Shown piece by piece: positions 1-8,537 of a stretch of DNA of 42,769 bases. This stretch comes from Candidatus Bathyarchaeota archaeon RBG_13_60_20. Lineage in GTDB: Archaea > Thermoproteota > Bathyarchaeia > TCS64. The stretch spans positions 1 to 42,769 of the forward strand of contig MEZG01000043.1 of assembly GCA_001775965.1 (NCBI GenBank). Reading direction: 5' to 3'. The first letter of the stretch is position 1, and every line of letters starts with the position of its first letter. A program made the position numbers and the translations under genes. The notes under the pieces were generated by a model. The model worked only from the letters and a program-made list of their open reading frames with translations. It did not search any database and was not told where the DNA came from.

Positions 1-945
1 GTCAGGATGGCGGCCAGGCTCACAGGCCGCCGCAGGGTACTGGTCCCACGAAACGTGAGCCCGGCGCGGCTCAGCATCATGCGCAACTTCTGCGCCTCGG
101 CCCAGCAGAGCGCGGGCCTGGAAGTCGAGGAGGTCGGGATGGACCCTGAGACCGGCATGGTGGACATAGCTGACCTGGAGTCCAGGTTAGGTGAGGACGC
201 AGCCTGCGTATACTTCGAGAACCCCAACTACCTAGGCGTCATAGAGGCAGGGGGAGCCGAGATCAGCGCCCTGGCCCACAGCGCGGGCGCCGAGAGCGTA
301 TGCGGTGTGGACCCCATAAGCCTGGGGGTGCTGGCGCCGCCCAGCGACTACGGGGTAGACATCGCCTGCGGGGAGGCTCAGCCCCTGGGAGTCCACATGC
401 ACGCGGGCGGCGGCTCATGCGGGTTCATCGCCAGCCGCGACGAGGTGAGGTACGTGGCCGAGTACCCCCTGAGGCTGGTGAGCGTCGCCGGGACCTCCGA
501 GCCCGGTGAGTATGGGTTCGGCCAGGCCCTGTACGAGCGGACCAGCTACATGGCCAGGGAGAACGCCAAGGACTGGGTGGGCACCACCACGGCCCTCTGG
601 GGGATAACCGCGGCCGTCTACATGAGCCTCCTGGGCCCCGAGGGCATTAGGGAGGTGGGAGAGACCATCCTCCAGAAGAGCCACTACGCCGCCGGGCTTA
701 TGGCCGAGATACCCGGTGTGAAGGTGCCGTTCAAGGGTTTCTTCAAAGAGTTCCCTGTCACGTTCACAGGAACGACGGTGAAAGACGTCAACAAGTGGCT
801 TCTCAGGCGCAGGATGCTGGGCGGCAAGGACCTGTCTGGGGAGTTCCCGGCCCTGGGCCAGTCGGCCCTCTACTGCGTCACGGAGGTCCACACCCTGGAG
901 CAGATAGATGCGCTGGGCGAGGCGCTGAGGGAGGCGCTGGCATGA
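1..945 (+). CDS. gcvPA: Glycine dehydrogenase (decarboxylating) subunit 1, 5'-truncated by window edge
   Basis: This is the C-terminal part (about 314 residues of a usual 440-450) of the alpha subunit of the two-subunit glycine decarboxylase (P-protein), a PLP-fold enzyme that decarboxylates glycine and passes the aminomethyl group to lipoyl-GcvH. The reading frame is open to base 1, so the real start lies outside the window. Family features visible are the YFENPNYLG segment, the GEAQPLGVHMHAGGGSCG segment and the C-terminal SALYCVTEVHT motif. This subunit does not carry the PLP lysine; that is in the next gene. Its TGA stop overlaps the ATG of gcvPB (ATGA), which indicates translational coupling. 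The upstream neighbours, perhaps gcvT or gcvH, are not visible. Confidence 0.93.
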   Translation, partial: VRMAARLTGRRRVLVPRNVSPARLSIMRNFCASAQQSAGLEVEEVGMDPETGMVDIADLESRLGEDAACVYFENPNYLGVIEAGGAEISALAHSAGAESVCGVDPISLGVLAPPSDYGVDIACGEAQPLGVHMHAGGGSCGFIASRDEVRYVAEYPLRLVSVAGTSEPGEYGFGQALYERTSYMARENAKDWVGTTTALWGITAAVYMSLLGPEGIREVGETILQKSHYAAGLMAEIPGVKVPFKGFFKEFPVTFTGTTVKDVNKWLLRRRMLGGKDLSGEFPALGQSALYCVTEVHTLEQIDALGEALREALA

Positions 946-2480
946 GGGTGAGGGAGTACCACGCGGCCCGTTGGAGCGAGCCCATCATCCACGAGCTCAC
1001 GAGCCCGGGCGAGCGCGGCTTCATACCCCCGGAGGCCGAGGAGAAGATCAGGGCCAGGGTCGGAGAAGCCTCAGAGCTGGTGCCGGCCTCCATGAGGAGG
1101 AGGGAGAAGCCTGGGCTGCCCGAGCTCAGCCAGGCTCAGGTGCTGCGCCACTATCTGCGCCTCAGCCAGATGACCCTGGGCATGGAGCTAGGCATAGACG
1201 TGGGGGTGGGCACGTGTACCATGAAGTACAGCCCCAAGGTGAACGAGGACCTGGCCCAGATGATAGCGGAGGTCCACCCAGAGCAGCCCGAGGAGACTAT
1301 CCAGGGCCTCCTGCAGATACTGTACGAGTTCGGGGACGTGTTCCTCAGGGAGATAAGCGGCATGAACGCCTTCAACTTCCAACCACCAGGCGGATCGGCC
1401 GGCGCCTACAACAACGCCCTAATGATGCGCAGGTACCACCAGGTCCACGGCGAGCCGTGGAGGGACGAGATAGTGACCACCATATTCAGCCACCCCTGCG
1501 ACGCAGCGTGCCCCGCCACTGCCGGCTACAAGGTGCTGACCCTGTACCCAGACTCGGAGACTGGGTTACCCGACACTGAGGCGCTTAAAGAGGCGGTCGG
1601 CCCGAGGACGGCCGGCTGCTTCATCACCAACCCCGAGGACACCGGCATCTTCAACAAGCAGATAGACGAGTGGACCGGCATCGTCCACGACGCGGGCGGC
1701 CTGTGCTCATACGACCAGGCCAACGCCAACGCCATCATGGGAGTCACCCGGGCCAGGGAGGCCGGGTTCGACATGTGCTTCTTCAACCTCCACAAGACCT
1801 TCAGCAGCCCCCACGGCAGCAGCGGCCCAGGCTCCGCGGCCATCGGCGTCACCGAGGAGCTGGAGCCCTACCTGCCCGTGCCCGTCATCGTGAAACGGCG
1901 CCGAAGGTACCACCTGGACTATGAGAGGCCGCTGAGCATCGGCAGGGTCAGGGACTTCATGGGTAACGTCCAGGCCGTGGTCCGCAGCTACGCCTGGTGC
2001 ATGGCCCTGGGTGCCGAGGGCATCAGGGAGGCCGCCGAGGTAAGCATGATCAACAACCAGTACCTCTCCGAGAAGCTGAGGCGGATCAGGGGCGTCTCGC
2101 TGCCCTTCGGGGGCAGGCGCCTCGACCAGGCCAGATGGAGCCTGGCCAAGCTCAAGGATGAGACCGGCGTCGGCGTACAGGAGGTGAACAATAGGTTGGT
2201 GGACTACGGGGTCCAGAGCATGTTCACAAGCCACCACCCGTGGCTGGTGCCCGAGCCCTTCACCCCCGAGCCCTGCGAGACCTACAGCAAGGCGGACATC
2301 GACTACTGGGTCGAGGCGCTTGAGACGGTCATCGAGGAGGCCTACGCGGACCCCGAGCTGGTGAAGGCGGCGCCCCACAGGAGCAGCAACCACAACGTAG
2401 CGGACGGGGGCTTCGACGACCCCGCGAGGTGGGCCATGAGCTGGAGGGCCTACCAGAGGAAGAGGGGTGATGAGCGGTGA
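942..2480 (+). CDS. gcvPB: Glycine dehydrogenase (decarboxylating) subunit 2
   Basis: This is the PLP-binding beta subunit of glycine decarboxylase, 512 residues, the normal size for the split archaeal/bacterial form. The PLP Schiff-base lysine is expected in the NLHKTFSSPHG motif (Lys about 285). Glycine-rich PLP-phosphate contacts are visible in FQPPGGSAGAYNN, and the AGGLCSYDQANANA stretch is typical of the family. The ATG at 942 was chosen because it overlaps the gcvPA stop as ATGA and begins a family-like N-terminus (MRVREYHAARW). A much longer in-frame extension upstream exists but would overlap gcvPA by about 150 bp. Together with gcvPA it should form the alpha2beta2 P-protein that feeds one-carbon units into the folate or pterin pool and releases CO2, ammonia and NADH. 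Confidence 0.95.
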   Translation: MRVREYHAARWSEPIIHELTSPGERGFIPPEAEEKIRARVGEASELVPASMRRREKPGLPELSQAQVLRHYLRLSQMTLGMELGIDVGVGTCTMKYSPKVNEDLAQMIAEVHPEQPEETIQGLLQILYEFGDVFLREISGMNAFNFQPPGGSAGAYNNALMMRRYHQVHGEPWRDEIVTTIFSHPCDAACPATAGYKVLTLYPDSETGLPDTEALKEAVGPRTAGCFITNPEDTGIFNKQIDEWTGIVHDAGGLCSYDQANANAIMGVTRAREAGFDMCFFNLHKTFSSPHGSSGPGSAAIGVTEELEPYLPVPVIVKRRRRYHLDYERPLSIGRVRDFMGNVQAVVRSYAWCMALGAEGIREAAEVSMINNQYLSEKLRRIRGVSLPFGGRRLDQARWSLAKLKDETGVGVQEVNNRLVDYGVQSMFTSHHPWLVPEPFTPEPCETYSKADIDYWVEALETVIEEAYADPELVKAAPHRSSNHNVADGGFDDPARWAMSWRAYQRKRGDER

Positions 2481-3280
2481 CGCTTGAGGGCAGGGTAGCC
2501 GTTGTTACAGGCGCCATGCAGGGCATTGGCGCAGGCATCAGCCGGGTGCTCGCCAGGAACGGCGCCACAGTGGTCCTCACGGACGTGTCCCCCAGGGTCG
2601 AGGAGATGGCCCGGGCCATAACCGCCGAGGGCCACAGGGCCGAGCACGCCGTCATGGACGTGACCAAACCGGAACAGGTCGTGGAGGTCATGTCCGAGAT
2701 CGAGGGAAGGCACGGCAGGGTGGACATCCTCGTGAATAATGCGGGCATCTATCCGCGCCGACGGCTCGTCGAGATGGACGAGGAGTTCCTTCACAGGATG
2801 TTCGAGATCAACGTCTTCGGCATGTTCAGGTGCGCCAAGGCTGTGCTCCCAGGCATGACGGAGCGCGGGTACGGCAAGATCGTCAACATGAGCAGCGTCA
2901 CGGGCCCACTGGTGGGTGCCCCAAGCGGGGGCCAGACGGCCTACGGCTCGACGAAGGCGGCCGTCGTAGGATTCACAAAGGCACTGGCCCTGGAGACGGC
3001 CCAGAGCGGCATCAACGTGAACTGTATCCTCCCCGGCTACATCCACAGCCCCAGCGCCTACGGGCTCAGAGGCAGCACCGGCGACAGTGACGCCGAGGAG
3101 AAGATGCGGGAGTTCGGCTACAAGATTCCCGTTGGTAGGCAGGGGACCCCCGAGGACGTGGGCAACTTGGTCCTGTTCCTGGCCTCAGACGAGTCCAGCT
3201 ACCTGACGGGCAGCGAGATCGTCATTGACGGGGGCAACATCCTCCAAGAGGAGTACTTAGGCCCCTACAAGCCCAGGTAG
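2477..3280 (+). CDS. Short-chain dehydrogenase/reductase (SDR), substrate unknown
   Basis: This is a classical SDR of 267 residues with a Rossmann fold. The cofactor motif TGAMQGIG lies near residue 11, NNAG near residue 88, the catalytic Ser in MSSVTG, the Tyr-x3-Lys pair in YGSTK, and the C-terminal GSEIVIDGG. An Asp at the end of beta-2 (LTDVS) suggests NAD(H) rather than NADP(H) preference. The GTG start overlaps the gcvPB stop as GTGA, so it is cotranslated with the glycine cleavage genes. That coupling hints at a role in amino-acid or hydroxy-acid metabolism, but SDR specificity cannot be read from sequence. It ends immediately before the convergent kinase gene. Confidence 0.88.
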   Translation: MTLEGRVAVVTGAMQGIGAGISRVLARNGATVVLTDVSPRVEEMARAITAEGHRAEHAVMDVTKPEQVVEVMSEIEGRHGRVDILVNNAGIYPRRRLVEMDEEFLHRMFEINVFGMFRCAKAVLPGMTERGYGKIVNMSSVTGPLVGAPSGGQTAYGSTKAAVVGFTKALALETAQSGINVNCILPGYIHSPSAYGLRGSTGDSDAEEKMREFGYKIPVGRQGTPEDVGNLVLFLASDESSYLTGSEIVIDGGNILQEEYLGPYKPR

Positions 3281-3985
3281 CTACTCTAGGGCCATAAGCC
3301 CAGTGTAGAAGCCCAGTTTCTCGTCGTCCAGCTCGTCCAGCCCGTAGACCTCCAGGAACAGAGGTATCCACCTCTCCTTGGACTCCCGATCCCCATAGTT
3401 GTACTTGAGGCTCCTGAGGCAGGAGGCGAGGTCCACGTAGGGGTCCGCGAGGCCACCGTGGTCCCAGTCTATGACACCGCTTAGCCGGGGGACCACGGTT
3501 ATTACATTGGGGAGGCAGTAGTCGCCGTGGGTGAATACTAGCGTCTCGGCTGGGGCACGCTCCATCAAATCGTCTAGTTTCCTCTTATCCCTCCGACTCA
3601 GCGTCGGTTTGAGGGCATTGACGCGATCCTTGATGGTGTTGGTGTAGGGGCAGGCTTCAGTGTCAAGCTCGTGGATGCACCTCAAGGTGAAGGCTAGTAC
3701 CCGCACGGCCTCCTCTCTCTCCTCGGGCTGCACCTGGTAGGAGGGGGTGCCAGGCACCTCGCGGGTCAGCAGGTACTCTGCGCCCCCCGAGGACATGTAG
3801 TAGAGGGGCTCCGGCGAGGGCAGCCTGGCCCCGATCCACTTGAGGACCTCGTACTCCCTCCTGAGCCCTGACCCGCCACCCCTCAAGACCTTAAGGTAAA
3901 GAGGCGGCTTATCATCGTGCACGAGCCTGTACACCTCGGCGGCCGTCTCCCTGTAGGGGTGCCTGGAGGCCCTGTAGCCCTCCAA
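3281..3985 (-). CDS. Aminoglycoside phosphotransferase/choline kinase-family kinase
   Basis: The protein is about 234 residues with the APH/ChoK eukaryotic-like kinase fold. Visible are an N-lobe lysine in LYLKVL, an EYEVLKW helix, the catalytic loop HGDYCLPNV (Asp base, Asn for Mg) and the metal-binding DWDHGGLADPYVDLA. It should transfer a phosphate from ATP to a small hydroxylated molecule; in an archaeon a sugar, choline-like or amino-alcohol substrate is as likely as an antibiotic. The start is uncertain. TTG at 3985 is given, but homologous-looking sequence (GGAIDELLEGYR) continues upstream through possible CTG 4009 or ATT 4015 starts, overlapping the end of the COG3199 gene. Both genes share strand and are probably one operon. 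Confidence 0.8.
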   Translation of the reverse strand: MEGYRASRHPYRETAAEVYRLVHDDKPPLYLKVLRGGGSGLRREYEVLKWIGARLPSPEPLYYMSSGGAEYLLTREVPGTPSYQVQPEEREEAVRVLAFTLRCIHELDTEACPYTNTIKDRVNALKPTLSRRDKRKLDDLMERAPAETLVFTHGDYCLPNVITVVPRLSGVIDWDHGGLADPYVDLASCLRSLKYNYGDRESKERWIPLFLEVYGLDELDDEKLGFYTGLMALE

Positions 3986-4010
3986 GAGCTCGTCGATGGC
4001 GCCGCCCAGC

Positions 4011-5117
4011 CTAATCGACTTTGACGATGGTTCTCCTTCCGTACCCGGTCACCACCCTGTAGTAGCCCCTCAGCTCCTCGTCCAGGCCCTGGTCCCCCGT
4101 GTCCACCTTCAGGGGCCGGCCCCTGAGGGACGCCAGCTTCTCCGGTGTCGCCACGACTATGATGTTCTCTTTGCTGACGCGCCTGATGATGCTGGGGCTT
4201 ATCTGCTGGTTGCCTCTGCCCAGTATGAAGCCCTGACCCCCGATCACTGACAGTACCGCGACGCCTCTCCTCCCCTCAAGGAGCCCTAGGAGGGTCCCCT
4301 CAGAGGCGTCCCGCGCGACCAGCTCGCCGTCCAGCACAGCGTCCACGCCAAGCAACGTTTTTTCAATGCCTAGCTTCTCGGCTACGGGTACAGTGGTCGA
4401 GCCGGGCCCCAAGATGTAGAGGACCCCAGGCTCCATGTTCTCCACCACGTCGGCGGCTATGGCCTCCAGCGTGTACTCGTCCTGGTGCCCCGCACCCTCC
4501 TTGCCACCCTGCAGGTGCAGTATCGAGTTGGGGACTCTCATGTAGCCGTAGAGGCTGGCCGACAGGCTTCCACGCCTGAAGGCGTCCTTGTCTATGTCCA
4601 TGACCTCGGCGTCTCTCAGGGGGGCCTTGCCCGTCAGGTATAATGCCGCCAGGTTGCCTGCGGCCTGCGGGTTCACAGCGAAGACGGCCGAGTGGACTTT
4701 GACTCCGGATGGCACCCCAAGGACCGGCACCTGGCCGCCCACGGCCTTGTATATGTCCCGTGCTGTGCCGTCGCCGCCCACGAAGAGGATGAGGTCGACG
4801 ACCAGCTCCTTGAAATCCTTGGCCGCCCTCCGCGTGTCATCTGCCGTGGTCGCCTTACCTGTCTCTCCGATGACCTTGGCGTCTACGCCCGCCTCACGGC
4901 ACTCGTCCTCGCCCATGGGCCCCGGGTAGGTGTAGACGGCGACGCTGGGGAGGGCTGACCTCAGGGCTTTTAACGCGGCCACGGCTCTGCCTGGAGAGAC
5001 GCGTGTCGCACCCAGCTCCAGGGCCCTGCGCTGGGTCTCCTCACCGTCGCTGCCCTTCAGCCCCACGGCTCCGCCAATCCCCGCTACGGGGTTGACTACG
5101 AGACCGACGGTGTTCAA
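4011..5117 (-). CDS. COG3199-type ATP-NAD kinase family protein
   Basis: The protein is 368 residues and resembles the archaeal/bacterial COG3199 family of predicted NAD or polyphosphate-dependent kinases in the NAD-kinase/diacylglycerol-kinase superfamily. The N-terminal NPVAGIGG and the nucleotide-binding FVGGDGTARD motif (GGDGT) are diagnostic, followed by the GVPSGVKVHSAVFA segment. The C-terminal part (GGQGFILGRGNQQISP) is also typical of COG3199. The start is TTG at 5117. A TATA box (rc of 5141-5148) sits 27 bp upstream, which predicts a leaderless mRNA beginning at or next to this TTG. Likely role: NADP synthesis or phosphorylation of a related nucleotide; the exact substrate is not established for this family. 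Confidence 0.88.
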   Translation of the reverse strand: MNTVGLVVNPVAGIGGAVGLKGSDGEETQRRALELGATRVSPGRAVAALKALRSALPSVAVYTYPGPMGEDECREAGVDAKVIGETGKATTADDTRRAAKDFKELVVDLILFVGGDGTARDIYKAVGGQVPVLGVPSGVKVHSAVFAVNPQAAGNLAALYLTGKAPLRDAEVMDIDKDAFRRGSLSASLYGYMRVPNSILHLQGGKEGAGHQDEYTLEAIAADVVENMEPGVLYILGPGSTTVPVAEKLGIEKTLLGVDAVLDGELVARDASEGTLLGLLEGRRGVAVLSVIGGQGFILGRGNQQISPSIIRRVSKENIIVVATPEKLASLRGRPLKVDTGDQGLDEELRGYYRVVTGYGRRTIVKVD

Positions 5118-5140
5118 CTCATAAACCTTGGCCGGGACCG

Positions 5141-5148
5141 TATATAAG
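5141..5148 (-). promoter_or_regulatory. TATA box of the COG3199 gene
   Basis: Reading CTTATATA on the minus strand, centred about 27 bp before the TTG at 5117. This spacing places the transcription start on the start codon, the usual archaeal leaderless arrangement. There is no Shine-Dalgarno sequence before the TTG. Confidence 0.6.
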
Positions 5149-5169
5149 CAGTGGATTAGGGCATGCTGC

Positions 5170-6423
5170 CTAACCCTCGTAGCCCAGGAACCTTAGGACA
5201 GTCAGGGCAAGGGTCCTGGCCGTGGCCTCTAGTTCCCCGAGGGATACGCTCTCGTTGGCTCCGTGGGCGGTCCGCACGTCGCCGGGCCCGAACACGACGG
5301 TTGGTGTCCCCCCCACGTTAATGAGGAGTCTAGCGTCCGAGGCATAGGTCATGCCCTCGTAGACGGGCTCCTGGCCCGTGGCGTCCTTGTAGGCGCTGCC
5401 CAGTGTCTTCACTATGGGGTGGTCCACAGGCACCCTGCTGGGAGCAAAGCTGTAGCCCGACCACTCCACGGTGGGCCTGTGGTCCCTAAGCCACGGGTCG
5501 CCATCAGCGATCTCCCGCACCTTCCGCTCCAGCTCGTCTCTGGCGTGCTGCTGCGTCTCTCTCACTGCCACGCCTATCCTGCCCTCGAAGGTCACACTCT
5601 CGGGGACCGTGCCGGGCCACTGGCCGCCTCTGATCATCCCCACGTTCAGGGCGTAGGGCGTCTTGTATCGCTTGTAGAGGGGGTTTGACACCCGGCTGTT
5701 CCGTTCGGCCTCAAGCTCCATGAGGCCGTTGAGGACGGTCACGAACTTCTCTATGGCGCTGACGCCTTCGTCCCTCACGCAGGCGTGGGCGCTCCTGCCC
5801 GGGATGGTGGCCTTGAAGCTCATGGCTCCGGCCACCTCAGGCGCCACCTTGGTCTCGCTGGGCTCCATGATGATCCCGGCGTCGGCCTTGTAGCCACGGA
5901 GGCAGGTGGCTAGGGCGCCGCAGCCGCCGTCCTCCTCGCCTATGCAACTCTCGTATATGAGGCGCCCCTTGAGCGTCACGCCGGCGTCCATCACGGCCTT
6001 GGCGGCGACGAGGGCCGCGGCGAGGCCGCCCTTCATGTCGCATACGCCCCTACCGTAGAGCCGACCATCCTTCACTGTGGCCTTCATAGGGTCCATCGCC
6101 CAGTTGTTTGGATCGCCCGGGTCAACCGTGTCGATGTGACCACACAGGATCAGGCTCCTGTCGCCGGCGCTCATGGTCCCCACTACGCCCAGCCCCTCGT
6201 CCCTGGGGATGCTCATGCTGAAGTCGGGATGCCTCCTCAGTTCCCCGAAGTCCAAGGCCCAGGAGTCCACCTCGAAGCCGAGCCCGCGCAGCCTCTCGGC
6301 CATGAACCTCTGGACACGCGACTCCTTTCCACCGTGGCTCGGGATCGCCACGAGCTCGCCAGCAAGGCGAGTGATGTCCTTCAGGTTTACGGAGTCGAGG
6401 ACGCGCCTCTCCACGGCGTTCAT
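5170..6423 (-). CDS. M20-family metallo-deacylase (ArgE/DapE/Acy1 type)
   Basis: The protein is 417 residues with the two-zinc M20 peptidase architecture. CGHIDTVDPG supplies a zinc His and the catalytic Asp, GRGVCDMKGGLAA carries the bridging Asp, and SCIGEEDGGCG carries the general-base Glu-Glu pair. A dimerisation/lid domain follows (RSAHACVRDEGVSA), and the final zinc His is near GAHGANES-like sequence (RTAHGANESVS). These enzymes hydrolyse N-acyl amino acids or dipeptides: acetylornithine, succinyl-diaminopimelate or N-acyl-lysine. The substrate cannot be decided here because no arginine or lysine biosynthesis genes adjoin it. ATG 6423 begins the first family-like helix (MNAVERRVLDSV). 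The neighbouring M14 carboxypeptidase makes peptide catabolism a reasonable context. Confidence 0.9.
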   Translation of the reverse strand: MNAVERRVLDSVNLKDITRLAGELVAIPSHGGKESRVQRFMAERLRGLGFEVDSWALDFGELRRHPDFSMSIPRDEGLGVVGTMSAGDRSLILCGHIDTVDPGDPNNWAMDPMKATVKDGRLYGRGVCDMKGGLAAALVAAKAVMDAGVTLKGRLIYESCIGEEDGGCGALATCLRGYKADAGIIMEPSETKVAPEVAGAMSFKATIPGRSAHACVRDEGVSAIEKFVTVLNGLMELEAERNSRVSNPLYKRYKTPYALNVGMIRGGQWPGTVPESVTFEGRIGVAVRETQQHARDELERKVREIADGDPWLRDHRPTVEWSGYSFAPSRVPVDHPIVKTLGSAYKDATGQEPVYEGMTYASDARLLINVGGTPTVVFGPGDVRTAHGANESVSLGELEATARTLALTVLRFLGYEG

Positions 6424-6470
6424 GCTGGAACCTGCACGGTTCAGGTTTATATCACCTTCACCGGCTAGGC

Positions 6471-7433
6471 TCAGACCCTGCCCATCACCCTATCGGCGAA
6501 GAGCCTTAGGGACCTGAGCTCGTCCCCGTAGTGCCACCGCAGGATGAAGTGGTCGACCCCGAGGGACACGTACTCTCGGAGAAGCTCGGCCAACTCATCA
6601 GGCGTAGCCGACACGTTGGGCTTCTGCCGGCTCAGGTACCTCATGTACTCGGTGTCCCGGCTTAGCCTCAGCTGCTCCAGTCTGGCATCCACGCCCTCAC
6701 GGGTCTCGTCAAGCACCACCATCAGGCCCACCGAGACCCGTATCTCGGAGGGGTCGCGCCCCAGCCTCCGGCAGTGGCGCCTCAGCATGCCCAGCCGCTC
6801 CTCGATGAAGCCTGGCGGGTGGCTCCAAGAGAAGTTCACTGCGTCTGCGTGCTTGGCCGATACTCGCAGCGTCCTGTCTCCTGTGCCGCCCACCCAGACG
6901 GGGAGGGGGCTCTGGACGGGCTTCGGTGAGCATAGTGCCTCCTGGATGCTGTAGTACTTGCCCTTGAAGCTAGCCCTGTCATCGGTCCACATACGCCTGC
7001 ATATCTCAAGAGCCTCGTCCAACTGCCCTATCCTGACGCCGGGCCCAGGGAATGGGTACCCGTAGGCGTTGTATTCCACATCTTTCCACCCAGCCCCTAT
7101 GCCGAAGTTGAGGCGGCCGCCGCTGATGTGGTCAAGGGACGCAACGACCTTAGCCAGCAGAGCCGGATTACGGTAGCTCTGCGACGCCACCATGGCGCCC
7201 AGGCGCAACCGACCCGTGTCCCGGGCCAGAGCCGTGAGCACCGTGTAGCACTCCAGGCAGTTGGTTTCCACTGTCTGCGGGGTGAGGAAGAGGTGGTCGC
7301 TGACCCAAATTGACTCGTAGCCGAGCCCCTCAGCTGCTCGGGCCACGGCCCTGATCTGGTCGTAGGTGAACCCGTACTGGGGCTCGATCTGGACGCCGAA
7401 GTCTAGTGGAGCCATGATAGGACTGTGCCCCAT
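6471..7433 (-). CDS. Luciferase-like (LLM class) flavin/F420-dependent oxidoreductase
   Basis: A TIM-barrel bacterial-luciferase-family protein of 320 residues. Family marks are WVSDHLFL near the N-terminus, LRLGAMVASQSYRNPALLAK, the SGGRLNFGIGAGWKDVEY stretch with the non-prolyl cis-peptide region, and PVWVGGTGDRTL. The pattern matches archaeal and actinobacterial F420-dependent members, which move hydride between F420 and an alcohol, imine or alkene; the substrate is unknown. ATG 7433 is listed. An inner ATG at 7415 (MAPLDFGVQ) starts closer to the first beta strand and may be the true start. It is divergent from the alcohol dehydrogenase at 7501, and the 67 bp between holds both promoters. 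Confidence 0.87.
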   Translation of the reverse strand: MGHSPIMAPLDFGVQIEPQYGFTYDQIRAVARAAEGLGYESIWVSDHLFLTPQTVETNCLECYTVLTALARDTGRLRLGAMVASQSYRNPALLAKVVASLDHISGGRLNFGIGAGWKDVEYNAYGYPFPGPGVRIGQLDEALEICRRMWTDDRASFKGKYYSIQEALCSPKPVQSPLPVWVGGTGDRTLRVSAKHADAVNFSWSHPPGFIEERLGMLRRHCRRLGRDPSEIRVSVGLMVVLDETREGVDARLEQLRLSRDTEYMRYLSRQKPNVSATPDELAELLREYVSLGVDHFILRWHYGDELRSLRLFADRVMGRV

Positions 7434-7500
7434 GGATTATTGGCTGTTGCGATGCTGGAAAACATTAAGACTCGGCGCATCACACCCTTTGGGATACCGC

Positions 7501-8526
7501 ATGAAGGCCGTGATGAAGACGAGGCCAGAGCCGGGGGTCGAGGTCGTGAACATACCGGTCCCCAAGGTAGCTGGGGATGAGGCCCTCATCAGGGTGAGAG
7601 CCGCCGCCATATGCGGCAGCGACCTAGGAATCTACAACTACACGCCGGCCTACAGCGGGATGAGGCTGCCTGTGGTCCTCGGCCACGAGTTCGCGGGCGA
7701 GGTCGTGGAGACGGGCCCGGAGGCGCGGGGGTTAAGCGCCGGCGACAGGGTCCTCGCTGAGTCCGTGAAGGCGTGCGGCGAGTGCGGCTTCTGCAAGGCC
7801 GGCATGAGCAACCTCTGCGACGCCTCAGCGCTGTTCGGCATCCACACGGACGGGGGGTTCGCGGAGTACGCCGCGGTCCCCGTGTCCCTACTGCACAGGG
7901 TGCCCGACTCCATGAGCTTCGAGGAGGCCGCCCTAGTGGAGCCCCTAAGCAACGCCTTCCACTTCGTCAGGGACATCACCCCCTTCAGGTTCGGGGACCT
8001 TGTGGTGGTCCATGGCTGCGGCCCCATCGGCCTCTTCAGCGCACAGCTCTTCAGGCTGGGAGGCGCCAGGGTGCTGGTCACGGGGCTCACAGCCGACTCC
8101 GCCAGGTTCAGGATCGCGGAGAGGCTCGGCCTAGAGACCCTGAACATCGAGGAGGAGAACCTCGCGGAGAGGGTGAACGGGCTCACAGGCGGGGCGGGGG
8201 CGGGCGTCGCCTTAGTGGCCACGGGGGCGCCCCAGGCAGTGAAGCAGGCCGTAGAGATAGTCAGGAAGCGAGGCCACGTCACGGTAGTGGGCATCTTCGG
8301 GGGCGACGTGCCCGTTGACATGACGCGGGTCGTCCGGCGCGAGGTGACCATCACCGGGGCCTACGACGCCAGGCCAGACAACTTCCCCCAGAGCATCGAT
8401 CTCATCACAGAGGGCAAGGTTAACGTCCTGGACGTCCTCACCCATAGGTTCAGCCTCGACCGGGCCGAGGAGGCCTTCAGGGTGGCCCTGGACAGGTCCG
8501 GCGGCAAGGTGGAGTTCACACCCTAG
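7501..8526 (+). CDS. Zinc-dependent medium-chain alcohol/polyol dehydrogenase
   Basis: A 341-residue MDR-superfamily enzyme of the threonine/sorbitol dehydrogenase branch. The catalytic zinc ligands are expected in AAICGSDLGIY (Cys) and GHEFAGEV (His-Glu). The structural zinc site is seen in CGECGFCKAGMSNLC, and the Rossmann motif in VHGCGPIGLFSAQL. It should oxidise a secondary alcohol of a polyol, sugar or hydroxy-amino acid with NAD(P). ATG 7501 was chosen because a TATA-like AACATTAAG near 7461 precedes it at suitable distance and the protein begins MKAVMKTRP, a standard MDR start. Longer in-frame starts upstream would run into the divergent gene. The next gene follows after 11 bp, so the two are probably cotranscribed. 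Confidence 0.9.
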   Translation: MKAVMKTRPEPGVEVVNIPVPKVAGDEALIRVRAAAICGSDLGIYNYTPAYSGMRLPVVLGHEFAGEVVETGPEARGLSAGDRVLAESVKACGECGFCKAGMSNLCDASALFGIHTDGGFAEYAAVPVSLLHRVPDSMSFEEAALVEPLSNAFHFVRDITPFRFGDLVVVHGCGPIGLFSAQLFRLGGARVLVTGLTADSARFRIAERLGLETLNIEEENLAERVNGLTGGAGAGVALVATGAPQAVKQAVEIVRKRGHVTVVGIFGGDVPVDMTRVVRREVTITGAYDARPDNFPQSIDLITEGKVNVLDVLTHRFSLDRAEEAFRVALDRSGGKVEFTP

Positions 8527-8537
8527 GAGAAGACGAT

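Noticed and set aside
1707..2393. Long minus-strand open frame of 228 codons opposite gcvPB
   Set aside because: It is antisense to a well-conserved gene. Long antisense frames are expected in GC-rich coding DNA, and the translation has no family features. The same applies to many others in the window, such as 32203-32970 and 32874-33689 opposite topIB.
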